From positions 1 to 5,435 of the forward strand of contig USLP01000120.1 in assembly GCA_900555525.1 (NCBI GenBank): a stretch of 5,435 nt of DNA. Direction: 5' to 3'. Position numbers and translations under genes: made by a program. This document shows, in pieces, positions 1-5,324 of the stretch; position 1 is the first letter of the stretch; every line of letters starts with the position of its first letter. The notes beneath the pieces are model-generated. The model was not told where the DNA came from and searched no databases. It worked only from the letters and a program-made list of their open reading frames with translations. This stretch comes from an uncultured Eubacteriales bacterium (lineage in GTDB: Bacteria; Bacillota; Clostridia; UMGS1840).

Positions 1-990
1 TCTTTCACTGTATGGGAATACATGCACTTTTTCAAATGCAATGTTTTTAACAAAATCAAGGCTTTCGCTAAAATCTGCCTCTGTTTCATCATTAAAGCCA
101 ACCATTACATCGGTAGTTAAGCTGGCGTCATAAAATGATGCACGAAGTTTGGTACATAGTGCTTTATATTCTTCGGCAGTATAGTGCCTATTCATACTTT
201 TAAGTGTTTTGTTACACCCGCTTTGAAGTGAAATATGAAAATGCGGACACAGCTTTTTTGAATTTTTGAAAAATTCGTAAAATTCCTCGGTAAAAGCAAG
301 CGGTTCAACTGAGCTTAAACGTATTCTCTCAATATTCGGAACTGCTTCTATCATTGAAAGAAGCTTCGGAAAAGTCATATCATCTAAATCTATGCCGTAA
401 TTGCAGACATGAATACCCGCCAAAACTATTTCTTTATAGCCGTTATCGGCAAGGCTCGATATTTCTTCTATAATTTCCTTTGGGTCTCGGCTGCGGCATC
501 TTCCTCTGACATACGGAATTATGCAGTATGAGCAAAAAGAATTACAACCGTCCTGAATTTTTACAATCGCTCTTGTTTTTTCTTTGTAATCGGTTACAAG
601 CGGAAAATCAAAGCCGTCCGTCCTGTCTGAAATTTGCGTATCGGTATCGCCGAAATATTCTTCTATGACCTTAACAAGCTTGGTTTTATTTTCCGTACCC
701 AAAACAAAATTTACGCCTTCGATATTAGTTGCTTCTTCGGGTTTTGCATGAGAATAACAGCCCGTAACCGCAACGAAAGGGCTGTTATCTTGCTTCGTGC
801 ATTTGCGTATCATTTGACGTGATTTTCTGTCGCTTATGTTTGTTACGCTGCACGTATTTATTATATATGCGTCGGCAGGAGAAAACTCAAACGTTACGTC
901 ATACTTATCCTTTGGGAACATCTGCCCCATAGCCTCTGATTCATACTGATTGACTTTGCATCCTAAAGTTAAAATACATATTTTTTTCAT
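1..990 (-). CDS. mtaB: tRNA t6A37 methylthiotransferase MtaB, 3'-truncated by the window edge
   Basis: Radical SAM methylthiotransferase of the MiaB/MtaB family, expected to convert t6A to ms2t6A at position 37 of ANN-decoding tRNAs in the cytoplasm. Translation from the ATG at 990 gives 330 residues with no stop before the edge. Seen directly: the N-terminal UPF0004 domain with cysteines C11 (LGCKVNQYE), C47 (NTCSVT) and C78 (TGCYS), which bind the auxiliary 4Fe-4S cluster, and the radical SAM CX3CX2C at C149, C153 and C156 (QDGCNSFCSYCIIPYVRGR). The motifs LSSVEP and HISLQSGCNKTLKSMNRHYT are of MtaB rather than MiaB type. Family members are about 430-450 residues, so roughly 100 residues including the TRAM RNA-binding domain are outside the window. 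The start overlaps the trmL stop by ATGA (987-990) and has only a weak GGGA-like ribosome site, which suggests translational coupling. Oddity: residues 300-301 are Asn-Asp where the family normally has Pro-Gly (GFPGET). Confidence 0.95.
   Translation of the reverse strand, partial: MKKICILTLGCKVNQYESEAMGQMFPKDKYDVTFEFSPADAYIINTCSVTNISDRKSRQMIRKCTKQDNSPFVAVTGCYSHAKPEEATNIEGVNFVLGTENKTKLVKVIEEYFGDTDTQISDRTDGFDFPLVTDYKEKTRAIVKIQDGCNSFCSYCIIPYVRGRCRSRDPKEIIEEISSLADNGYKEIVLAGIHVCNYGIDLDDMTFPKLLSMIEAVPNIERIRLSSVEPLAFTEEFYEFFKNSKKLCPHFHISLQSGCNKTLKSMNRHYTAEEYKALCTKLRASFYDASLTTDVMVGFNDETEADFSESLDFVKNIAFEKVHVFPYSER
754..788. repeat. Perfect 10-bp inverted repeat inside mtaB
   Basis: ATAACAGCCC (754-763) and GGGCTGTTAT (779-788) are exact reverse complements separated by 15 bases. 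The repeat lies in codons for the stretch containing the third cluster cysteine (VTGCYS). In mRNA it could form a 10-bp stem with a 15-base loop. It is not followed by a U-run, so it is not an intrinsic terminator. Confidence 0.6.
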
Positions 991-1490
991 TCTGCTTCGT
1001 CCCAACTGTGTCTGTGAAGATTTCCTTTTAAATTAAAATCGGAAAAGTTGTCCTGTCTGTATGCCTCATAAGCAACTATTGCAACGGAGTTGGAAAGGTT
1101 TAGACTTCTTGTCTCTCCAATCATCGGAATACGCAGGCAATTTTCTTTATTTTTAAGAAGAATTTCTTCGTCTATTCCCGCAGTTTCTTTTCCGAAAATT
1201 ATGTAACAGCCGTCCTCATATGAAACATCGGTATAGTTTTTCCTCGCCTTTGTGGTTAGATAGTACATCGTACCGCTGTTTTGTGAATAAAAATCCGCAA
1301 TGCTGTCATAGTATGTTATATCAAGCTCGTCCCAGTAGTCAAGACCCGCTCTTTTTAATTTTGCATTATCTATTTTAAAGCCCATAGGACCGACAAGGTG
1401 AAGCCGTGCCGAGGTTGCCTTGCAGGTACGTGCAATATTGCCCGTATTCTGCGGTATTTCAGGCTCAAAAAGCACAATATTAAGCGTCAT
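987..1490 (-). CDS. trmL: tRNA (cytidine/uridine-34 2'-O)-methyltransferase TrmL
   Basis: SPOUT-class methyltransferase that uses S-adenosylmethionine to methylate the 2'-O of the wobble nucleotide 34, in tRNA-Leu isoacceptors in characterised members. The 167-residue length is typical for this minimal, dimeric, trefoil-knot enzyme. Motifs seen in order: PEIPQNTGNIARTC (residues 10-23), the LVGPMGF strand (32-38), DYWDEL (51-56), FGKETAGIDEEIL (99-111, equivalent to the family FGpEs.Gl), and the knot motif RSLNLSNSVAIVAYEAYRQ (128-146). The ATG start places the protein on the expected N-terminus (LNIVLFEPEIP). It begins 5 bases after the aminotransferase stop and ends in a 4-base ATGA overlap with mtaB. 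Both neighbours downstream therefore act on the anticodon loop, at positions 34 and 37, which fits co-expression. Identification is secure; the exact tRNA substrates in this organism are inferred. Confidence 0.95.
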   Translation of the reverse strand: MTLNIVLFEPEIPQNTGNIARTCKATSARLHLVGPMGFKIDNAKLKRAGLDYWDELDITYYDSIADFYSQNSGTMYYLTTKARKNYTDVSYEDGCYIIFGKETAGIDEEILLKNKENCLRIPMIGETRSLNLSNSVAIVAYEAYRQDNFSDFNLKGNLHRHSWDEAE

Positions 1491-1495
1491 ATAAT

Positions 1496-2674
1496 TTAAA
1501 AATTCTCCTTCAAAAATTTCTTTAAGCGTTTAAGCGCCGCTTCCAGATTTTCCATGGAATAAGCATAAGAAATACGTACATATCCCTCTCCGCTTTCTCC
1601 GAAAGCGTCTCCGGGAACAACGGCAAGCTTTTCCGTATGGAGCAGTTTTTCGCAAAATTCTTCCGACTTCATACCGAATTTTTTTATTGACGGGAAAACA
1701 TAAAATGCACCTCTTGGGTTAAAGCAATCCATTCCCATTTCGTTGAGCTCGGCAACAATAAATTTCCGTCTTCTGTTATATTCGTCTTTCATAAGCTCGA
1801 TATCGGGTCTTCCATGACGAAGAGCTTCTATTGCGGCATACTGCGAAAATGTGGGCGCTGACATGATTCCGTACTGGTGAATCTTTACCGCCGCTTTTGC
1901 TATATCTTTATGTGCGCAAAGATAGCCGAGTCTCCAGCCTGTCATGGCAAACGACTTGGAAAAACCGTTTAACACTATCGTTCTGTCGCGCATACCGGGA
2001 AGCGATGCGATTGACACATGAGTACCTCTGTATGTAAGTTCCGAATAAATTTCGTCGGAAATTACAACAAGATTTGTCTCTTTTATAATCGGAACAATAG
2101 CCTCCAAATCTTCCTTTGTCATTATTCCGCCCGTGGGGTTATTCGGATATGGAAGTATAAGCGCCTTTGTGCGAGGCGTTATTTTACTTTTTAAAAGTTC
2201 GGGAGTGAGCTTAAACTCAAACTCCTCCGTAGTCTCAATCGCAACGGGAACACCGCCTGCCATAACGGTAAGCGGATTATAGCATACAAAGCTCGGTTCG
2301 GGTATTAAGACCTCGTCGCCTATATCTACTACCGCTCTCAAAGCCGCGTCGATAGCTTCACTCGCTCCGACAGAAACAAGTATTTCCGTTTCGGGGTCGA
2401 AATGAACATTTATGGTTTCGTTTATATAATTAGAGATTTCTTGGCGCAATTCGGCAAGACCGCGGTTGGCGGTATAGAAAGTTTTTCCCTTTTCGATAGC
2501 TTTAACCGCTTCCGCACGGATATGCCATGGCGTTGCAAAGTCGGGTTCACCAACGCCCAAGGAAATAACACCGGTAATAGTGCCTGCCGCATCAAAAAAA
2601 CGGCGTATTCCCGACGGTTTCAAATCACGTGCTTTTTTTGATAAGAAATCTGCGGGTGAAAAATTATTTGTCAA
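1496..2674 (-). CDS. alaT: PLP-dependent class I/II aminotransferase, AlaT (YugH)-like, TTG start
   Basis: Fold-type I aminotransferase, 392 residues, the normal length. Visible family features: SLGVGEPDF near 38-46; a YTANRGLAELR segment (67-77) that forms part of the active-site entrance; NNPTGG (178-183) with the cofactor-contacting N179; SDEIYSEL (206-213) with D207, which pairs with the pyridine nitrogen, and Y210; the Schiff-base lysine K240 in NGFSKSFAMTGWRLGY with phosphate-binding R248; and R367 in YVRISYAYS, which holds the substrate carboxylate. The catalytic set is complete. It resembles B. subtilis YugH/AlaT and follows an Lrp/AsnC gene, as in the alaR-alaT pair, so alanine-pyruvate transamination is the best guess. 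Aspartate or aromatic aminotransferase activity cannot be excluded. The start codon is TTG at 2674, overlapping the upstream stop as TTGA. A strong AAAGGGTG site sits before it, no in-frame ATG lies near the N-terminus, and the residues after it match the family. Confidence 0.93.
   Translation of the reverse strand: MTNNFSPADFLSKKARDLKPSGIRRFFDAAGTITGVISLGVGEPDFATPWHIRAEAVKAIEKGKTFYTANRGLAELRQEISNYINETINVHFDPETEILVSVGASEAIDAALRAVVDIGDEVLIPEPSFVCYNPLTVMAGGVPVAIETTEEFEFKLTPELLKSKITPRTKALILPYPNNPTGGIMTKEDLEAIVPIIKETNLVVISDEIYSELTYRGTHVSIASLPGMRDRTIVLNGFSKSFAMTGWRLGYLCAHKDIAKAAVKIHQYGIMSAPTFSQYAAIEALRHGRPDIELMKDEYNRRRKFIVAELNEMGMDCFNPRGAFYVFPSIKKFGMKSEEFCEKLLHTEKLAVVPGDAFGESGEGYVRISYAYSMENLEAALKRLKKFLKENF
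1505..1510 (-). promoter_or_regulatory. Ribosome binding site of trmL inside the aminotransferase gene end
   Basis: AAGGAG on the minus strand is read as the Lys-Glu codons near the aminotransferase C-terminus (KENF-stop). It sits 14 bases before the trmL ATG, which is longer than ideal, so ribosomes finishing the aminotransferase may help initiate trmL. Confidence 0.6.
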
Positions 2675-3150
2675 AATGAAATCACCCTTTCGTCAATCGG
2701 TTTATCGGTAAGTATTTTTCCGTCAAGCTTGTAGTTATTCAAGAAAAAGTGCGTTGCCGTGGACTGAACCGTATCCAAAACAGAAAGACGCTCTCCTACA
2801 AAAAGCGCAACGTCTTTCATAGACATTCCTCTGACCGTTACGGCTAAATCAAAGCCGCCCGACATAAGCGAAACGCTTCTGACCTCGGGAAATGCAGCAA
2901 TTTCCGATGCAATTTTATCAAAGCCTACGCTTTTTTGCGGCGTAACCTTGATTTCAATCATAGCCTCCGTTATTTCAGGGTTTGCTTTATTCCAGTCTAT
3001 AAGCGTATGATAGCCTTTTATGATTCCTTTTTCTGTAAGGCTTTCAATCATTTCCGCTACTTCTTTTTCCGTTATATCCAAAAGCTCTGCCAAATCGGCA
3101 TTAGTATATCTTGCATTCGCTTCCAAAAGCGCAAGCAGTCTTTTCTCCAT
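2671..3150 (-). CDS. alaR: Lrp/AsnC-family transcriptional regulator, AlaR (YugG)-like
   Basis: DNA-binding regulator of the feast/famine family, 159 residues from the ATG at 3150. The N-terminal winged helix-turn-helix spans about residues 3-50 (NADLAELLDITEKEVAEMIE, then GIIKGY at 42-47). The C-terminal RAM ligand-binding and oligomerisation domain spans about 62-140, with KVTPQ (68-72), the signature LMSGGFDL (95-102), and LDTVQSTATHF. The phrases LIDWNK, VTPQ...GFDKIA and STATHF closely recall B. subtilis YugG/AlaR. A longer version starting at TTG 3168 is possible on paper, but the only good ribosome site (AAAGGA, 3160-3165) lies inside that extension and is 9 bases from the ATG, so I chose 3150. 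It overlaps the aminotransferase start by 4 bases, which strongly suggests that it controls or senses that enzyme's metabolism, probably alanine. The DNA targets and the effector are inferred, not seen. Confidence 0.93.
   Translation of the reverse strand: MEKRLLALLEANARYTNADLAELLDITEKEVAEMIESLTEKGIIKGYHTLIDWNKANPEITEAMIEIKVTPQKSVGFDKIASEIAAFPEVRSVSLMSGGFDLAVTVRGMSMKDVALFVGERLSVLDTVQSTATHFFLNNYKLDGKILTDKPIDERVISF
2683..2690 (-). promoter_or_regulatory. Ribosome binding site that sets the TTG start of the aminotransferase gene
   Basis: AAAGGGTG on the minus strand, followed by 8 bases and then the TTG at 2674. It lies within the last codons of the Lrp-family gene. This good Shine-Dalgarno match supports the non-ATG start and indicates direct initiation in addition to any coupling through the TTGA overlap. 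Confidence 0.75.
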
Positions 3151-3159
3151 ATTAATCAA

Positions 3160-3165
3160 TCCTTT
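3160..3165 (-). promoter_or_regulatory. Ribosome binding site deciding the Lrp-family start
   Basis: AAAGGA on the minus strand, 9 bases before the ATG at 3150. It would fall inside the coding sequence if the TTG at 3168 were used, so it argues for the shorter protein. Confidence 0.75.
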
Positions 3166-3184
3166 CAAATCTGTTTTTCAAATT

Positions 3185-3199
3185 GTATTTGTCAAATAC
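3185..3199 (-). promoter_or_regulatory. Perfect 15-base palindrome before the Lrp-family gene, candidate operator
   Basis: GTATTTG-A-CAAATAC on the minus strand is a perfect inverted repeat with 7-base arms around one central base. It ends 34 bases before the Lrp-family ATG, and its first base is the last base of the preceding gene's TAG stop. Lrp/AsnC proteins typically bind AT-rich palindromes of about this size and often regulate their own gene, so an autoregulatory operator is a reasonable inference. The site also contains TTGACA (3188-3193), a consensus -35 hexamer, but no convincing -10 lies 16-18 bases downstream. A TACAAT overlaps its 3' end without a good -35. Whether a promoter is present here is uncertain. 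Confidence 0.5.
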
Positions 3200-3786
3200 T
3201 ATTTATCGCTTTTTAGCTTATCCTTTATATCGCTGTTAAGCTTATCCAAAAGGCGTTTTACATCATATGTAAAATCGCTCAAATCGGCTTTGGTTTTATT
3301 GAACTTCTGTTTTTCGTTTTCAACTTTTTTCTGTGCCTCGTCCAATATATCATTGCCTTTGGCTTTCGCCTCTTCTATAATATTTTTTGCGGTATTCTCG
3401 GCATTCAAAATCGCGGAAGATATTTTATCGCGCTCATGCTCTGTTTCCTGTCTTAAGCTGCTCATTTTTTCATTAAGCTCGGCAAGCTCTCTGTTAAATT
3501 CAATTTTAAGCTCGCTTATTTCAAGATTGTGCGCTTTTTTGAGTTCTTCTTTTTCGTTTTCAAATTCTTCCTTCTGCGCTTCAAGGGCATTTTCTGCCTG
3601 TTCAAGCTTTTCGGAAAGCTCGTCAATAAGCGCCTCCTTATCGGCGACTTGCTTTTTATATGATTTTATATCGTCATCTTTCATTTTGAGTTTTTTCTCA
3701 ATATCGGAGGATAGGGTATCGAGATATTCCGTTACCTGTTTTCCGTTAAGACCGAAAAGAGATTTTTTGAAGCCGTTGTTTTGCAT
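3199..3786 (-). CDS. DivIVA-like coiled-coil protein, role unknown
   Basis: A 195-residue, highly charged protein. Residues about 5-27 (FKKSLFGLNGKQVTEYLDTL) resemble the membrane-curvature-binding N-terminus of DivIVA/GpsB-type proteins (F.KsL.GYn..eVd.yl). Residues about 30-185 are almost continuous coiled coil, rich in Glu and Lys with heptad-spaced Leu, Ile and Ala, broken only around 125-150 (AILNAENTAKNIIEEAKAKG). That last segment resembles the Ala-rich helix shared by DivIVA and F0 b-subunit-like proteins. There is no signal peptide or membrane segment. DivIVA relatives are cytoplasmic scaffolds at septa or poles that organise division or cell-wall growth; that role is inferred from similarity of the first 25 residues only. 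The ATG at 3786 follows AAAGG by 11 bases and is the first gene after the 3829-3857 promoter. The Lrp-family ATG follows 48 bases after its TAG stop. A specific gene name is not justified. Confidence 0.8.
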   Translation of the reverse strand: MQNNGFKKSLFGLNGKQVTEYLDTLSSDIEKKLKMKDDDIKSYKKQVADKEALIDELSEKLEQAENALEAQKEEFENEKEELKKAHNLEISELKIEFNRELAELNEKMSSLRQETEHERDKISSAILNAENTAKNIIEEAKAKGNDILDEAQKKVENEKQKFNKTKADLSDFTYDVKRLLDKLNSDIKDKLKSDK

Positions 3787-3815
3787 TATTCATTCATCCT
3801 TTACCGAATTTTTTC

Positions 3816-3836
3816 TGTATAATAATATATTATACA
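3816..3836. promoter_or_regulatory. 21-base AT-rich palindrome over the -10 element, candidate operator
   Basis: Perfect 9-base arms TGTATAATA / TATTATACA flank a 3-base centre. The repeat contains the whole -10 hexamer and reaches the probable transcription start, which is where a repressor would block transcription. It does not fit the PerR or Fur pattern of 7-1-7 spacing. There is no GC-rich stem or U-run arrangement to suggest a terminator. AT-rich sequence makes some chance symmetry likely, so the regulatory role is tentative. Confidence 0.4.
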
Positions 3837-3857
3837 ACAAAAAAATAAAAATTTCAA
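3829..3857 (-). promoter_or_regulatory. Sigma-A type promoter for the DivIVA-like to mtaB gene group
   Basis: On the minus strand, TTGAAA (3852-3857) and the consensus TATAAT (3829-3834) are separated by exactly 17 bases of mostly T. This is a near-perfect vegetative promoter. Transcription would start around 3820-3823, giving a leader of about 35 bases before the DivIVA-like ATG, with AAAGG at 3798-3802. It is the only strong promoter visible in the window. No hairpin terminator separates it from ybeY, so read-through from phoH-ybeY may add to expression. Confidence 0.8.
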
Positions 3858-3870
3858 TACTTTTTTACAT

Positions 3871-4371
3871 TTAATTTAAAATTTCGAGTTCTGCCATTAT
3901 TTTTTTTTCTTCCGCACGCATAATTTTTTTGTCTTCGTCTGTCATGTGGTCATATCCGAAAACATGGAGCAACCCGTGAACCGAAAGATAAACGCTTTCA
4001 CGCAAAAAGCTATGACCGTATTCCTGTGCCTGCTCTTCTATTCTGTCTTTGCACAAAATTATATCTCCGATAAACACACTGTTGTCTTCGGGGTCAAAAT
4101 CCCACGGCATAAGCTTGTCCTTAAGGACATTGGGAGAAGAAAATTCAAGCATAGGATATGAAAGTACGTCCGTTACTTTATCGGTATCCCTTGTTTCACG
4201 GTTTAATCTTTGTATTTCGGAAGCGCCGACAGCCGTTATGTTTAAAGAAACGTTAAAATCGGGTTTTATGAATTTATTAAGCGCCGTTTCAAGCGCATTT
4301 TTTATACTGTTCACCGAGTCAACGGAAAAATAGCCGTCTTCGTCAATAAATTCGCATTTAAAGAAACTCAT
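3871..4371 (-). CDS. ybeY: Endoribonuclease / rRNA maturation factor YbeY
   Basis: Metal-dependent single-strand endoribonuclease of the UPF0054 family, involved in 16S rRNA 3'-end maturation and late 30S quality control. It has 166 residues, the usual length. The zinc-binding signature HGLLHVFGYDH places the three metal ligands at H132, H136 and H142, followed by the conserved MTDED. The conserved Arg of the RNA-binding cleft is R61 (LNRETRDTDKVTDVLSYP), and FIGDIILC (about 100-107) is the family GDI strand. Most relatives have PTDVLSFP, whereas here V66 replaces the Pro. The ATG at 4371 overlaps the phoH stop as ATGA, and AAAGGA (4379-4384) lies 7 bases upstream inside phoH. Common downstream partners in Firmicutes (dgkA, cdd, era) are absent; the DivIVA-like gene follows 84 bases later behind its own promoter. 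Confidence 0.96.
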   Translation of the reverse strand: MSFFKCEFIDEDGYFSVDSVNSIKNALETALNKFIKPDFNVSLNITAVGASEIQRLNRETRDTDKVTDVLSYPMLEFSSPNVLKDKLMPWDFDPEDNSVFIGDIILCKDRIEEQAQEYGHSFLRESVYLSVHGLLHVFGYDHMTDEDKKIMRAEEKKIMAELEILN

Positions 4372-5324
4372 TTTTCGTTCCTTTCCGACACTGCTTGTTT
4401 TTTTGCAAACTGTCTTTTTTCGTATTTTTCGTAAGCCGTTATAATCTTCTGTACAAGCGGATGACGTACAACGTCTTTTGTCGTAAGCATTGTAACGGAA
4501 ATATCTTCAATATCCTTAAGAACACTCATAGCCTCCTTAAGACCCGATTTTTTTCCGTAAGGCAAATCCGTCTGTGTTATGTCGCCCGTTATAACCGCTT
4601 TTGTGTTAAAGCCTATTCTCGTTAAAAACATTTTCATTTGTTCGGGTGTGGTATTCTGCGCTTCATCGAGTATTACAAAGCAATCATCAAGCGTTCGTCC
4701 TCTCATATATGCAAGAGGCGCAACCTCGATAAGTCCCTTTTCAGTATATTTTGCGTAATTGTCCGAACCCATCATTTCAAAGAGCGCATCATACAGCGGG
4801 CGAAGGTACGGGTCAACCTTGGACTGCAAATCTCCCGGAAGAAAGCCAAGCTTTTCGCCCGCTTCAATTGCGGGACGTGTAAGGATTATTCGTGAAATTT
4901 CCTTTGCCTTAAAGGCATTAACGGCACAAGCGACGGCAAGATATGTTTTTCCCGTTCCCGCAGGACCTATACCCAAATTTATAATATTTTTCTTTATATT
5001 TTCAACATAAACTCTCTGTCCGACCGTTTTCGGCTTTATCGGCTTACCCTTTGAGGTTACGCAGATACAGCTGCCGCCTATTTCCGCCGCTGTGCGGATA
5101 TTTCCCTCACGGGCGAGACCGATAAGATAACGTATCATTTGTTCGTCGATATTTTCTTCGGTTTTAAGACGCATTTTAAGCCCTTCGACTGTTTCGCACG
5201 CCATTTTTGTGTTGACCTCATCGCCCGTTATCTTCAATCCCGATTCCTTTATGAAAATTCTGACGCCGAGTTCCTTTTCCATAAGAAAAATATTTTCGTC
5301 AAAATTTGGATTCGTTGAGCACAC
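4368..5324 (-). CDS. phoH: PhoH family ATPase (PhoH/YbeZ type), 5' end uncertain
   Basis: P-loop NTPase of the PhoH/YbeZ family, genetically and physically tied to YbeY and RNA metabolism. From the GTG at 5324 it has 318 residues, near the usual 320-330. Seen: a KH-like N-terminal RNA-binding region (about 10-60, FDENIFLMEKELGVRI onward), a TVGQRVYVENI linker (100-110), Walker A GPAGTGKT (120-127), TRPAIEAGEKLGFLPGD (149-165), VDPYLRPLYDAL (170-181), Walker B VILDEAQN (217-224), and a TGDITQTDLP sensor-like motif near 245-255. The catalytic core is intact. The start is the weak point. The frame stays open to the window edge with no in-frame ATG, the residues just before FDENI (CSTNPN) do not match the normal short strand plus LFG/LCG lead-in, and the GTG would leave that strand out. 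A GGAGCAAGG stretch 6 bases before the GTG could serve as a ribosome site. The stop overlaps ybeY by ATGA. Family identity is certain; the first 7 or so residues are not. Confidence 0.9.
   Translation of the reverse strand: MCSTNPNFDENIFLMEKELGVRIFIKESGLKITGDEVNTKMACETVEGLKMRLKTEENIDEQMIRYLIGLAREGNIRTAAEIGGSCICVTSKGKPIKPKTVGQRVYVENIKKNIINLGIGPAGTGKTYLAVACAVNAFKAKEISRIILTRPAIEAGEKLGFLPGDLQSKVDPYLRPLYDALFEMMGSDNYAKYTEKGLIEVAPLAYMRGRTLDDCFVILDEAQNTTPEQMKMFLTRIGFNTKAVITGDITQTDLPYGKKSGLKEAMSVLKDIEDISVTMLTTKDVVRHPLVQKIITAYEKYEKRQFAKKQAVSERNEK

Noticed and set aside
634..822. Plus-strand open frame of 62 codons
   Set aside because: It lies wholly antisense to the clearly identified mtaB and shows no domain or good ribosome site.
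1591..1607. Inverted repeat CGCTTTC-TCC-GAAAGCG inside the aminotransferase gene
   Set aside because: It falls on codons for a conserved-looking GDAFGESGEG stretch and is short. There is no U-run after it, so coding constraint explains it.
3166..3168. TTG start giving a Lrp-family protein 6 residues longer
   Set aside because: The only good Shine-Dalgarno sequence (3160-3165) lies downstream of this TTG and at ideal distance from the ATG at 3150. The extra residues are not a family feature.
3816..3836. PerR/Fur-type box
   Set aside because: The symmetry has 9-base arms and a 3-base centre, which does not fit the TTATAAT-N-ATTATAA type 7-1-7 arrangement.
3801..3870. Possible intrinsic terminator after ybeY
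   Set aside because: The region is T- and A-rich, but the only inverted repeat is all AT and coincides with the promoter -10. No GC-rich stem followed by a U-run is present.
3020..3874. Plus-strand open frame of 284 codons opposite the DivIVA-like gene
   Set aside because: It is the reverse complement of a Glu/Lys/Leu-rich coiled coil, giving a Ser/Phe/Leu-rich, low-complexity product with no recognisable domain. It lacks a convincing promoter and runs antisense across two genes and the promoter region.
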